DNA of 27,471 bases, from positions 1-27,471 of the IMG/VR virus record IMGVR_UViG_3300030107_005049, one strand, 5' to 3'. This document shows, piece after piece, positions 20,101 through 26,583 of this stretch. The notes beneath the pieces are model-generated. The model saw only the letters and a list, made by a program, of their open reading frames with translations. It searched no databases and was not told the origin of the DNA. The translations under genes and the position numbers were made by a program. The DNA comes from a virus. Positions within the stretch are counted from its first letter, which is position 1. The number at the start of each line of letters is the position of its first letter.

Positions 20101-23100
20101 GAATACTGGTTCTCTAGAACCAATAAATGGAGATGATGTTCCATTAGCATCCGAAATAGTACAGAAATATGCATATACACCATCAGGAAATTCTGGTGTT
20201 TTACAAAATCTTCCATTATATTCATCTAAATCACCATCTGCAGTATAGTCAAAATCTTCAACAAAGAAACCAAGTGGATATTCTGTAGAAACTGGTGGTC
20301 TATCTGATTTAACATTCGCAGTATAACTTGACGTTATTCTACGAATAATTCCTCCAGTAGGAGTAGCATATCCATATGGCCCATATATTGGACAACCATC
20401 ATAAGCCCAACCAACAATAGGAGAATGAACTAATTGTGTATTTTCCTTTAACTGACCATTAATATCTACAAAAAGATTATCATCTAACTTTAATCTTAAT
20501 GTTCTGGGTAGATATGTAGATACAAATTTTAAACCATATTCAGTATTTTGGCTTGGTACAATAATACCATCATCATCTTGATTAATAGACTTACTATATC
20601 TGTTAACTGTAGTAGTTTTCCATTGTCTTAGATCCGCTCTGAAAACAGCGCCAGAACCCTGTTGTTTGACCCTCACAGTGGTCGCAGGTTGATCCTTATA
20701 GTCTTTACCACCATCGATGATATTTACACTTAATAACGTACCATCAGTATCAAGATTAGAAAGAAGTTTTGCATATCTACCTTCACCTTCAACAATTAAT
20801 TCTGGAGGAGTAACATATCCTTTACCTGCAATTTTTACAAATGCACCAGTAATTTTACCATCTGTTTGATTTACTGTAACTAATCCATCTTGCCCATTTG
20901 ATATTGTAACCAATGGTCTTCTATGTGCATTTAATGTTGCATCAGTACCATAACCAACTCCACTACTTGTTAAACGTACATCAGTGATAGCTCCATGACA
21001 TAATGGTCTAATAATAGGTACAGAAGTAGCTGTAAGAGCAACACCAGATAATGTTTCTAATGAAACTGCAATATCTGGATACTTAAAGGTATGTGTACCA
21101 ACACCAACAGTTTCAAGATCTACATATAATCCTTTATGGTAATTTTGAGTTGTTGTAGTAGTTCCAATACCAGCACTACAAACACGGAATTTATCTTCAT
21201 CTAAAACAATAACTTGATAATTTTGAGTTGTATGTAAACCACCTATAGCAGTATCAGTATGTCTATATTCAACAACATCACCAGAGTTAAACCCATGCAT
21301 CTTGGAGAAAATATAATTATTTGCAGTACTAATACCAGATATAAGATTATTTCTATTGTAATATGAAGATGATGGATGTGCAGTAGAATTTACAAGTACC
21401 TTTCTATTAGAGTAACCAGATCCTGGATTTTCAACAAGAATCTTATCTAAAACATTTCTAGCTGTAGTTGATGTAAATTTATGACTACCTAAAGATTTAT
21501 TTCCTATAGTAACACTATTAATACCAGCTACTGCATCATCAAAATTAGTCGCAAGACTAATTTGTTTTTCATTAATTTTATTAACATAATAAACAGCTTT
21601 ATCTACAAGACCACCAACAGCTGCATTTGCTACAGATTTTTCATATACAACCGATTCTCCATCAAAAAATAAATGATCATCTATAAAATTAATTGTTCCT
21701 GGTGTACCAGTTGCAGTAATGGCTACATCTGTTTTTGCATCAAATAATCTAGAATTTCTTGTTGCTCTTAATCTTGCAGATGCAGTAGCGCCCTGACCGT
21801 TGCCACCCGTTATGGCAACGTTAGGAACTTGTTTTAGGTCATATCCACCAGAAACGACTTCAATACCTTTAAATGACCCCTCTACCACCGCATATGCAGT
21901 AGCTCCAGAACCTACGTTATCTGTAATATGAATATTAGGTGGAGTTATTACATCATATCCAGAACCACCACTCTCAACATCAATATGTTCAATTGGGCCG
22001 TAATGAAGACTGTCTCCAGATTGATTAGAAATCAATTCTACTCCATTAATGAGCATTCCAATAGGTTCATTCTTAAGTTCTACTTCAGATTCTTTAGGTT
22101 CTGGAGTTATTGGGAATTTTCTTAAGAAATTTTGATATTTTACATTCTTTCCAGTTAGATCTGCAGGAATTAACTCATGTGTAGTAGTATTACCCACACC
22201 AAGAATAGAAATATATTTACCTGCAGCTACATCAGCAACACTTCGAGATAATCTTATTCTATTATCATCAACTTTAGTAACTGCATATTTTGATCCAGTA
22301 TCTAATCCAACTACAGTACGGCCTGGAGAAACAAGAGGTGCATATCTAACCAATTCTCCTTGTAAGAAATTATGATTATTAATTGTAATAATATCAGTAA
22401 CACCATCAACATCAGAATTAAATGCATTATCTGCAGCTATAAACTCTTTCTTTCTAGTATCAGAGAATATTTCATAACTTGGTAATGATCCACATGTTAC
22501 ATAAACTTCTTTATTATCCTTAGAAGTATAAGTATTTTGAATATCAGAAACAAAATCAGATATACCTAAACTACCATTATAACTTTTTGCATAATTTAGA
22601 GCTCTTTGAACTTTATAAAGTTTTGTAGGATCTAAAGTTCCAGAAGTAATATCAATCTCAAATTCCAACGCTGTAAGAGATCTTTTAACAGTACCTTTAA
22701 CATTATCAGGATTTTGATCATCATTAGTTACATCAAGTAACGTTACAGTATCATCTTCATTCAATAAATGTGGAGATGATGTAGTTACAACTCTACTATT
22801 AGTATTAACTTTAGAAGTATTAGTTAAAATATCTCTTGCAACATCACTTTTTGTCTTGGTATTATGAATCCAACTATTTAAATGATCATTTGCCTTATCA
22901 GATACTCTACCTAATTGTCTTGGTAATATATCATCACCTTCAAATAAAAATCCAACATCATCAATATTAGCACCATTAGCTACATTTGTTAATCTGAAAT
23001 ATACGGGTTTCGTAATATCTCCATTTTCATATGCATATACAGTCGCAGAAGATCTTACAAAATCAGAATCACTATAATTTGATGATATGCCAGTTACTCC

Positions 23101-24171
23101 AAAAAATTGATTTGAAGACTTACTTGTATAAGTTGCAATACCAACAGTTAATCCTGCACCAACATAAACGGATCCAGACTCAGGAAATCCCAAAGTTGAA
23201 TCAACTGTAATTACAGTTGAACCAATACCAACTGCATTTACCAAAGAAGATGATCCAGTTGGATAAAATTCACCAACAGTAGATCCTTTACTCAAACTTA
23301 TGATGTAATAATGTCTACCATCTCTTGGAAAATACTGTGTGTTAAAAATAGATCCACTTGTTGCAGTATTATCTGTTTGAAATAATGTTTGGCCAACTAC
23401 ATTATCAGCATTTCCACTAAGACGTTCAGCTATTAAATCAAAAGTTTTTACATAATCTGCATCAGATGGTGCAAATAAGTACTCAATTGGTTTAATTACT
23501 TCAGCTGTAGAGTTAAAAAGTACTCCAAATAATATTTTTATCGCTTCATCAGTACCTTTTGTTGCATAAAAATCCTTAGCTTGACGTAGAAAATTAGCTT
23601 TATCTACTTTATCATGTAATTTTCTATCTTCAAAACCAGGCAAGAATAATTTTTTAGTTTTTTGCCAAAATTCTTGTAAAAATAAGTTACTTAAATTAAT
23701 AACTTTTGAATTATTTTCATGTTTACTAGAACTAGTATTAGAAAATACTAATGTTTCTGGATTATTTGGATCTTTTAAATTATCTACACCACAAAAACCA
23801 CGTACACAACCTGTAAATGACGTTGCTGTTTTACCAGTATATGTTATTATTTCATTATCAATCTTCAAAAGTCCATAATCTGCAGGCCAACCTTCTGTTG
23901 AACTTACATTTATTGTTGCATCATATGAATTAACATGACTAGTACATGTAGAAAATCCTATTAAATTACTAGTTTCACTATAAGTTTCAGATTTTTGATA
24001 GTCATTAAAATTAGTAATAATATCAATGGAACTACCTTGATTCTCTTGACTAATATAATATTGTTTTAAAAAATCTACAAATAAGGGATTATCATCAACC
24101 ACAAACGAAGGCAGTTGACTTGATACAAGTTTATTAATTTGTACTTTTTTAGCGGCTGTGTCTATACCCAT
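11128..24171 (-). CDS. Giant multidomain baseplate-wedge-position virion protein (4347 aa) with YHYH-like domain and beta-propeller
   Basis: One uninterrupted 13-kb frame lies between gp6 and gp8, where T4 has gene 7 (1032 aa). N-terminal residues about 1-240 match a conserved marine T4-like structural block: SSQLPSFVVDDNPLFVDFLK and FLRQAKDFYATKGTDEAIKI. A second family block lies at about 2460-2530 (GKLSNDFQKLQDSDYYQNFS, then IIHPTGFKNFSDL). Between and after them are modular segments: a YHYH-like domain (about 1250-1367, with DGCPIYGPYG, LDEYNGR and PDGVYAYF), about 11 HGF-x-x-G-D repeats, about 15 G-x-G-Y repeats, three FTC...EH-x-YPR repeats, two INGVFQRPG/LNDVLQQP-type segments (about 3044, 3544), and seven AVG-x-x-G-x-x-x-S blades (about 3810-4105). 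There is no signal peptide or obvious membrane helix. It starts 8 nt after gp6, with no Shine-Dalgarno. A wedge or outer-baseplate role is inferred from position. Sequence identity to T4 gp7 is not evident by eye. Confidence 0.85.
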   Translation of the reverse strand: MGIDTAAKKVQINKLVSSQLPSFVVDDNPLFVDFLKQYYISQENQGSSIDIITNFNDYQKSETYSETSNLIGFSTCTSHVNSYDATINVSSTEGWPADYGLLKIDNEIITYTGKTATSFTGCVRGFCGVDNLKDPNNPETLVFSNTSSSKHENNSKVINLSNLFLQEFWQKTKKLFLPGFEDRKLHDKVDKANFLRQAKDFYATKGTDEAIKILFGVLFNSTAEVIKPIEYLFAPSDADYVKTFDLIAERLSGNADNVVGQTLFQTDNTATSGSIFNTQYFPRDGRHYYIISLSKGSTVGEFYPTGSSSLVNAVGIGSTVITVDSTLGFPESGSVYVGAGLTVGIATYTSKSSNQFFGVTGISSNYSDSDFVRSSATVYAYENGDITKPVYFRLTNVANGANIDDVGFLFEGDDILPRQLGRVSDKANDHLNSWIHNTKTKSDVARDILTNTSKVNTNSRVVTTSSPHLLNEDDTVTLLDVTNDDQNPDNVKGTVKRSLTALEFEIDITSGTLDPTKLYKVQRALNYAKSYNGSLGISDFVSDIQNTYTSKDNKEVYVTCGSLPSYEIFSDTRKKEFIAADNAFNSDVDGVTDIITINNHNFLQGELVRYAPLVSPGRTVVGLDTGSKYAVTKVDDNRIRLSRSVADVAAGKYISILGVGNTTTHELIPADLTGKNVKYQNFLRKFPITPEPKESEVELKNEPIGMLINGVELISNQSGDSLHYGPIEHIDVESGGSGYDVITPPNIHITDNVGSGATAYAVVEGSFKGIEVVSGGYDLKQVPNVAITGGNGQGATASARLRATRNSRLFDAKTDVAITATGTPGTINFIDDHLFFDGESVVYEKSVANAAVGGLVDKAVYYVNKINEKQISLATNFDDAVAGINSVTIGNKSLGSHKFTSTTARNVLDKILVENPGSGYSNRKVLVNSTAHPSSSYYNRNNLISGISTANNYIFSKMHGFNSGDVVEYRHTDTAIGGLHTTQNYQVIVLDEDKFRVCSAGIGTTTTTQNYHKGLYVDLETVGVGTHTFKYPDIAVSLETLSGVALTATSVPIIRPLCHGAITDVRLTSSGVGYGTDATLNAHRRPLVTISNGQDGLVTVNQTDGKITGAFVKIAGKGYVTPPELIVEGEGRYAKLLSNLDTDGTLLSVNIIDGGKDYKDQPATTVRVKQQGSGAVFRADLRQWKTTTVNRYSKSINQDDDGIIVPSQNTEYGLKFVSTYLPRTLRLKLDDNLFVDINGQLKENTQLVHSPIVGWAYDGCPIYGPYGYATPTGGIIRRITSSYTANVKSDRPPVSTEYPLGFFVEDFDYTADGDLDEYNGRFCKTPEFPDGVYAYFCTISDANGTSSPFIGSREPVFPYILNGFRFKKIEMNGKPLSLQNMSILNSGDILRNTLPYKLGFLASDYDYFVSDSIEDTELFVKTIATSGISSVNVLSPGIEYKVGDRVVFNNDNTGGSGASAKVKTLVGKGITEVTYNQTTIDHIAFDYKNGLGVGVGSTSHGLQNGDLVNLSGIGTGELRFLEGPTTISISSVTSTLGFALTSRTTANNHTSATGDNAWITLTDVVGGANTDDDIVVGDWLRIDGIKDGWSSERLRVLEVDKTLNRYRVWRQPGINTTFPAGTRLSVDQRRFTFNIGIHTDLPIKLDKLITFNPQNSIGIGTVIKTETGPFGNVSVARVVAKDNSVLYDHDPQNRPHNGQPGSNADNVISLPNHGFLTGQRLKYGKSLQGEPLKVSNSVGLGNSFALTDGQYVYAVKKSNDLLGITTTRTGIGSTGTSLYIVTVENNLLTDHTLETTNEQHKGTLDRYDVLIYNSSPHNLRTKDKITVDLAPNTTVSKTIEYDSIARKTIVNPAYFNSSAVSTTDSTITLVDHGFKDGDKILYSHTTNVANRITPLTDRGEYYVKRISKNTFRLFNNRKDSLSIPIAFINLTNAGSGVHRVARINPPIQVMKGETIGFAVSDTSLADFKLEFYKDQNFTNKFNGVGISTEIVRTGVTGTTGAIVNVKLTDNLPLPLYYKLVPTSLNTINVTKRDSEIDNQVINASQITIDPSIYAGNFGITTTGITSFSYQVPYKPERSSYVKSGITTFRYLTSSTHATGGINEVKIDFPGVDYFKNPGVSTVRTTTGRDANLSMFDDTLGRPGFKEMVKIGYDYPTDKSLSPRADTPVHVAVKNNYVIGHIGVETSGRNYSTAPDLFFPSRPNAKTEVSLEGTGIGSVRILYDSLTGFDLVPNPPRIIPINNSNGVGVVTATSNGVTQFITLKSPLGGWRPEAHRLGTNFPFEVGDEIFVENVNIQGHPDANDGTVFLEPVPSTDPRTYNEGEVQGYNSNMYDFRTFTIDSRNIADSRITYSLTGIGSTGGFFDPTNSAGRIIKKEDLPTFNVRFDQRDFINGEPVTFGNGSAIGQMVKNEGWDPANNSFRLRNLTRTPYIGDVIVGKISNASGDVVKSSYYERFFSLSHQAERIKGWQKDTGKLSNDFQKLQDSDYYQNFSYSIQSEVQEKDFSDAVDSIIHPTGFKNFSDLVIKSQPTAGYARSTTLTARSPQNATDLLVNVDNVHSFFVKNDYDFATETTIRTGLSKFISFQNRKIRDLLSIATAKVELIDDISNQFNAKSQTFMGIHIFKRATTNGISIQSGGTGELTAISGTSYNPATGVLKIKTLTNHGLNNGASIRLANNSLIFTCDKDSHQTEHPYPRSSDPAFGTNLTISNKTVDTFEVTVNTPIVGGQIVGLSSFRLTSQSGAVPLFSNAFDPNDSTVVSVGSSIIRLNNHGFQTGERIKYDPGSGTYGNNRIGIVATNDVLGGVSTNFMPSEMYVVSRLDQNRFKVAGLSTTTTDEAFTLRSLGSGTEHSFDSINAPTKTLIQIDNSIQSPLYNRSVSVALSDAIAVGVNTIKVVGITSIKLNDIVNIDNELIRIKTVGVGATNVITVDRGILGTKATSHLVGAACTMKGGNYNIVKDVIYFATPPWGPTGDVGVSTQSSFSGRVFNRKDQTRNFVFDDVSHKFTGNVATGRTFTLTQNGADVTGIVTTTSGSGGDDEVINYGVLMINGVFQRPGVDYDIVARSTAPNIGIGGSVVFTGDTLYDLPRGGKVDEVTIATGQNYQPRVAAAATAVINAAGSVQSVTMLAAGSGYQSGPVNVEIFNPLGIGSAAKLQATVGTGSSAGMITGITTISGGTGYSSADPAHNTYLPVISTSGANITINVGTALPKARYQHTFVSALSNSVRTGTGFVVTGAGSTAQWTPNGATYDPTSGDLIITKAADGWTHATNSSTITPISGTAYNPTTGILTVKSTAHGMGTGDKINILEGALPFTCAKDGNSSEHYYPRKTDPIFGKWIKITRVDNDTFTCWVGGSTYTGSHSFVTGKSANKIRKATSYVRINDNALKFTCTQDGNVSEHSYPRTHSTELPTIKVGIATGYSGLSVTGGSGSGLKVDATVGTSGVVKDINITQRGFGYKNGEVLTVQGIPFRAGVSTSPFTLTVKTTITDQFSGYSFGQLVPLDDFSSEFNSVKKTFLLTKTVLTKDVVTIASLDTSILPENNLLIFLNDVLQQPKENYRLEGGTTVIFVEAPKAGSKLQILFYRGGNQDIEALNPVETVKVGDKIQLLRDNDVPTQTDRVVSEIKDISKIETPPYGGGGISTNPTLLRVAAWKKQEHDLIVDGLPIAKDRPLQVGNFYPSARLIRSVGITSVVTYVDNAFPLFSAYDNRTDTDKIPGQIQIVNTQEINVATGLATVGSAGTVSSISIVSSGSGYENIPTVSISKFNRLQSGLGTSLFVNVPLTREIGRGWTKVNSDTDINYNDIDYIPEGVFVAVGSTSGINTSTTGIGWSSASVTGTYGQLNGVVGLKSEVVAVGAAGTIAISTTRGSTFGPTTIYRRKQVGFIPTYTHENISQNLNAAAVGSYLFPNALTGIATDVPYERTVVVGAAGTILYSEPGTAGLSSSFIVANKYATQPFYGVGYNDGTFIAVGNAGALYRSTDGEIWSGVTTTSITTRINDITYADNKWVAVGAAGSIINSTDDGLTWNIVNGGSTGLLTNKSFKAINYQENVWVAVGENGHVLNSTNGVDWQQKRIKNAGTIVNKTFNGLAFGDQKIVAVGITSSICWSESETVGAAATATVGAGGTISAITVNDGGFGYTPNTNPTVLLSQQSVTREKCNTVTIEGDYGVITSVAYDSTGPNSKHAIELTLDSDAFLNQPAFGNIARSQIAVGDYFVVRDSRVGTAGTGPTSIDKDGNIVGQGTTMIDNIYKVETVTNVDAATVKVACNVQSYASGIVTATTYTGASKGAALGYYSWGKLSNMNRSATGPKVFNINNLNGYIGITTSPEVKRINPLAVTYSDFDKTT

Positions 24172-24179
24172 TATTAGGA

Positions 24180-26138
24180 TTAATAGCTAACGTCTGTTGA
24201 TGTAGATGATATATCTTTAGTAGAAGTGTATCTACTAGAAGTAGGAGCAGAATCCGTCTTTCTTATGTAGTCACCATCGGAGAAACTAGATGTGGAAATG
24301 TAATTTGCACCTGATGAGTCTGCACCAGTGGAAATAGTATCTTCAACACAACCAATATGACTATCTGGTATAGAAAGTTGAACATATAGATCCTTTAATC
24401 CAATAATATCATTAGATTCTGGAATTGCCTCTATTTCAACGATATTATCAGCCTTAACTGTTGATAAGATCCGTATTGTATCTATAAGAATTTCACCAAT
24501 ATCATATTTAACAGTACCTGCATTATTAACTACTTTTTCTACTTCACCTGTGTTTGATAATCTGAATATAAACAATTGACCAGTTTTATCATCAATATAA
24601 GAATCACCAAAGTAACAAGTACCTAAAACACCGTCAAGAGTGAATCCAGTTGACTTAATATTATAGCCTTCTCTCCTATTATGGAATCTATTACCAAAAC
24701 ACAACTCATATTGTGCAAAATTATCAGTATCTACGTCTAAATTACGTCTAATAATGATTTTTGTGATATTTGACGTAACTGCAGGATTAGTTTCATCAAT
24801 TATCTTAATTATTTTACTATATTTAAATCTACCACCAAATTTATTCAAATCTGCAGATTTTGAGTAAGTTTCGAGAGAATTTCTGATAATAGACTTTAAA
24901 TCATTAACATTTCCAACAACATTTGAGTTATAATAGATTGTAGAATCTAATTCAATGTACAAATACTTCAAATCTACGAATTCTTGACGAATTCCTGCAA
25001 CTGAGTAGCTTTTTAACTTGGATATAAGTTGTCTTTTGTCAAAATCGGAGATAAATCGTCCATTTTTGGGTTTTATTGACAAAAATACCTTCCCAAATTG
25101 AGGAGGACTTGAATCTTCACCTCCATATGCAATTACACTCTCTGCATTTGGGAAAATTGTCGGAATTATTGCTTCATAATCGTTAGTTGTGACTGCACGG
25201 TGTTGTGCCGAGTAAATTCTAGTTGCTAAATTCCTAACTGTGTCTAAACTTTCAATATTTGCACCATTTCTAGCTGGTTCGTTGGTAATTATGTCAGAAA
25301 TACCCGTTGTAATGAGTCCACCATCATTATCTAATAGTTTTCCAGCGAAAGAAAATGCAGAAACACCATTTCCACCAGGCCCATCAGACACAATATAGGT
25401 TGCAGTCACACAATTATTGTTACTTAACTTCTTACCAAGTACTCCATCACCAAAAAGTATCTCATATTTCTCATCTTGGACTTCTTGTAGTAAATATGTC
25501 TCAGAAAATGTTGTAATTCCCACAATATTATCAATTTGTGAGAAAAGTGTCTTTGAAGTAGAAGATATTGTGTCTTTTACATTGACTTTTAGAGTAGAAG
25601 TGTCAACATATGCATTAGGAATAATGAATCTTTGGTTAGGTTGACCATTATCTACAATAAATTGCTTCGTTAAGAAGGTTCCTTGCTTAATATCAATGGT
25701 AAATTGTGCAAATCCATCATTAACAGGTGATATAATGTCCTCTGGTACACAAAAAGTGTAGTTAGTATTCTCAAAATCACCCAATGCAAACAGTCCAGCC
25801 TTAAGTGTTACACTTGATCTGGTAGTTCCAGACCCTAAATCAACAGTAAAAGTGACATTTGCAGTTGCAGCTCGTCTAGAAGAGGGTACATAACCAACAT
25901 TTCTTGCTAATGCAACCACATTTTCTCTTAAAGTTGCACTATCAATGAACGCCTCATTGGCGACCATGTTAGTATTATATGCTGTAGTATAGGTATTATA
26001 AGCTAAAGTGTCTATTAATATGGATAAATTTGATCCTTCAAAGTCAAAATCAGTGAAATCGGAGTTGGCACGCAGATATTCACGCAAAGAAACCTTAATT
26101 TCTTCAAAATCTAGGTTTGTATATTGTGTAAATGCCAT
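24180..26138 (-). CDS. gp6: Baseplate wedge protein gp6 (Baseplate J-like)
   Basis: At 652 aa this is close to T4 gp6 (660 aa). The N-terminus is diagnostic: YTNLDFEEIKVSLREYL, FDFEGSNLSILIDTLAYNT and NMVANEAFIDSATLRENVV (about residues 6-90), then GYVPSSR. The middle has FGDGVLGKKL (about 229) and DGPGGNGVSAF. The baseplate-J core shows AQHRAVTTNDYEAIIPTIFP (about 310) and YGGEDSSPPQFGKV (about 337). gp6 forms the inner ring of the baseplate, and with the gp7-position protein it makes the wedge core around the hub. The last 50 residues are Ser/Thr/Asp-rich and may be flexible. Its ATG overlaps the gp25 stop (TAATG), so the two are probably translationally coupled. Confidence 0.96.
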   Translation of the reverse strand: MAFTQYTNLDFEEIKVSLREYLRANSDFTDFDFEGSNLSILIDTLAYNTYTTAYNTNMVANEAFIDSATLRENVVALARNVGYVPSSRRAATANVTFTVDLGSGTTRSSVTLKAGLFALGDFENTNYTFCVPEDIISPVNDGFAQFTIDIKQGTFLTKQFIVDNGQPNQRFIIPNAYVDTSTLKVNVKDTISSTSKTLFSQIDNIVGITTFSETYLLQEVQDEKYEILFGDGVLGKKLSNNNCVTATYIVSDGPGGNGVSAFSFAGKLLDNDGGLITTGISDIITNEPARNGANIESLDTVRNLATRIYSAQHRAVTTNDYEAIIPTIFPNAESVIAYGGEDSSPPQFGKVFLSIKPKNGRFISDFDKRQLISKLKSYSVAGIRQEFVDLKYLYIELDSTIYYNSNVVGNVNDLKSIIRNSLETYSKSADLNKFGGRFKYSKIIKIIDETNPAVTSNITKIIIRRNLDVDTDNFAQYELCFGNRFHNRREGYNIKSTGFTLDGVLGTCYFGDSYIDDKTGQLFIFRLSNTGEVEKVVNNAGTVKYDIGEILIDTIRILSTVKADNIVEIEAIPESNDIIGLKDLYVQLSIPDSHIGCVEDTISTGADSSGANYISTSSFSDGDYIRKTDSAPTSSRYTSTKDISSTSTDVSY

Positions 26139-26548
26139 TATTCTCTAGTTGATTGAAGGATAAATGTAATTTCTTGTGGTTGTGCCTCTTGGCCAATAAT
26201 ATTGTAATTTACACTAACCTCTAAATTGTTAGTATCAGGTGGATGAACACAACTAACATTAGTTAACGCAACTCTAGGTTCAAAATTATTGATCGTAGTT
26301 TCAATTTGAGTCTTTATTGTAGTCAATAATCCACTATCTGCCTGTTCAAATAGACTTTCTTTGACACGAGAACCTATCAGAGGGTTAAAAAACCTCTCTT
26401 CATTGATAGTTTCGACTAAATTTCGGACAGATCTCTTAATTGCATTCTCATTTGTAAGAGAAATGATGTCATTAGTGACAGGATGTTTCTTAAAAGACAG
26501 TGAAATGTCTTTAAATGCACGTGATTGTCTCTGTTGTACAACAGGCAT
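26138..26548 (-). CDS. gp25: Baseplate wedge protein gp25 (GPW/gp25 lysozyme-like fold family)
   Basis: This 136-aa protein compares with T4 gp25 at 132 aa. Family motifs are AFKDISLSFKKHPVTNDI (about residues 11-28), NENAIKRSVRNLVETINEER (about 33-52), then FFNPLIGSRVKESLFEQ (about 53-69). The FNP-x-x-GS...LFE signature is the conserved EPR-family core. In T4, gp25 stabilises the wedge and contacts the first sheath ring through gp6. It is the first gene after a perfect TATAAATA late promoter, with no visible Shine-Dalgarno, and overlaps gp6 by one base. Identification is secure. Confidence 0.96.
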   Translation of the reverse strand: MPVVQQRQSRAFKDISLSFKKHPVTNDIISLTNENAIKRSVRNLVETINEERFFNPLIGSRVKESLFEQADSGLLTTIKTQIETTINNFEPRVALTNVSCVHPPDTNNLEVSVNYNIIGQEAQPQEITFILQSTRE

Positions 26549-26575
26549 TATGCCAATACAATATTTTACTCAATA

Positions 26576-26583
26576 TATTTATA
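26576..26583 (-). promoter_or_regulatory. T4 late promoter box (TATAAATA) upstream of gp25
   Basis: The minus strand reads TATAAATA, an exact match to the T4 late -10 element. It contains the TAA stop (26579-26581) of the SET-domain gene and ends 28 nt before the first base of the gp25 ATG at 26548. The gap between the two genes is 30 nt. It should drive gp25, gp6 and the giant gene as one late transcript of about 15.4 kb if no stop signal intervenes. Confidence 0.75.

Noticed and set aside
21798-21820. Inverted repeat CGTTGCC ... GGCAACG with a 9-nt loop
   Set aside because: It is deep inside the 13-kb coding frame with no T tract. It may be chance or an mRNA structure, and nothing supports a function.
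11128-24171. Naming the giant protein gp7
   Set aside because: Its position between gp6 and gp8 fits, but I see no T4 gp7 sequence signature, and its length and modules differ greatly. The symbol is left blank until a profile comparison supports it.
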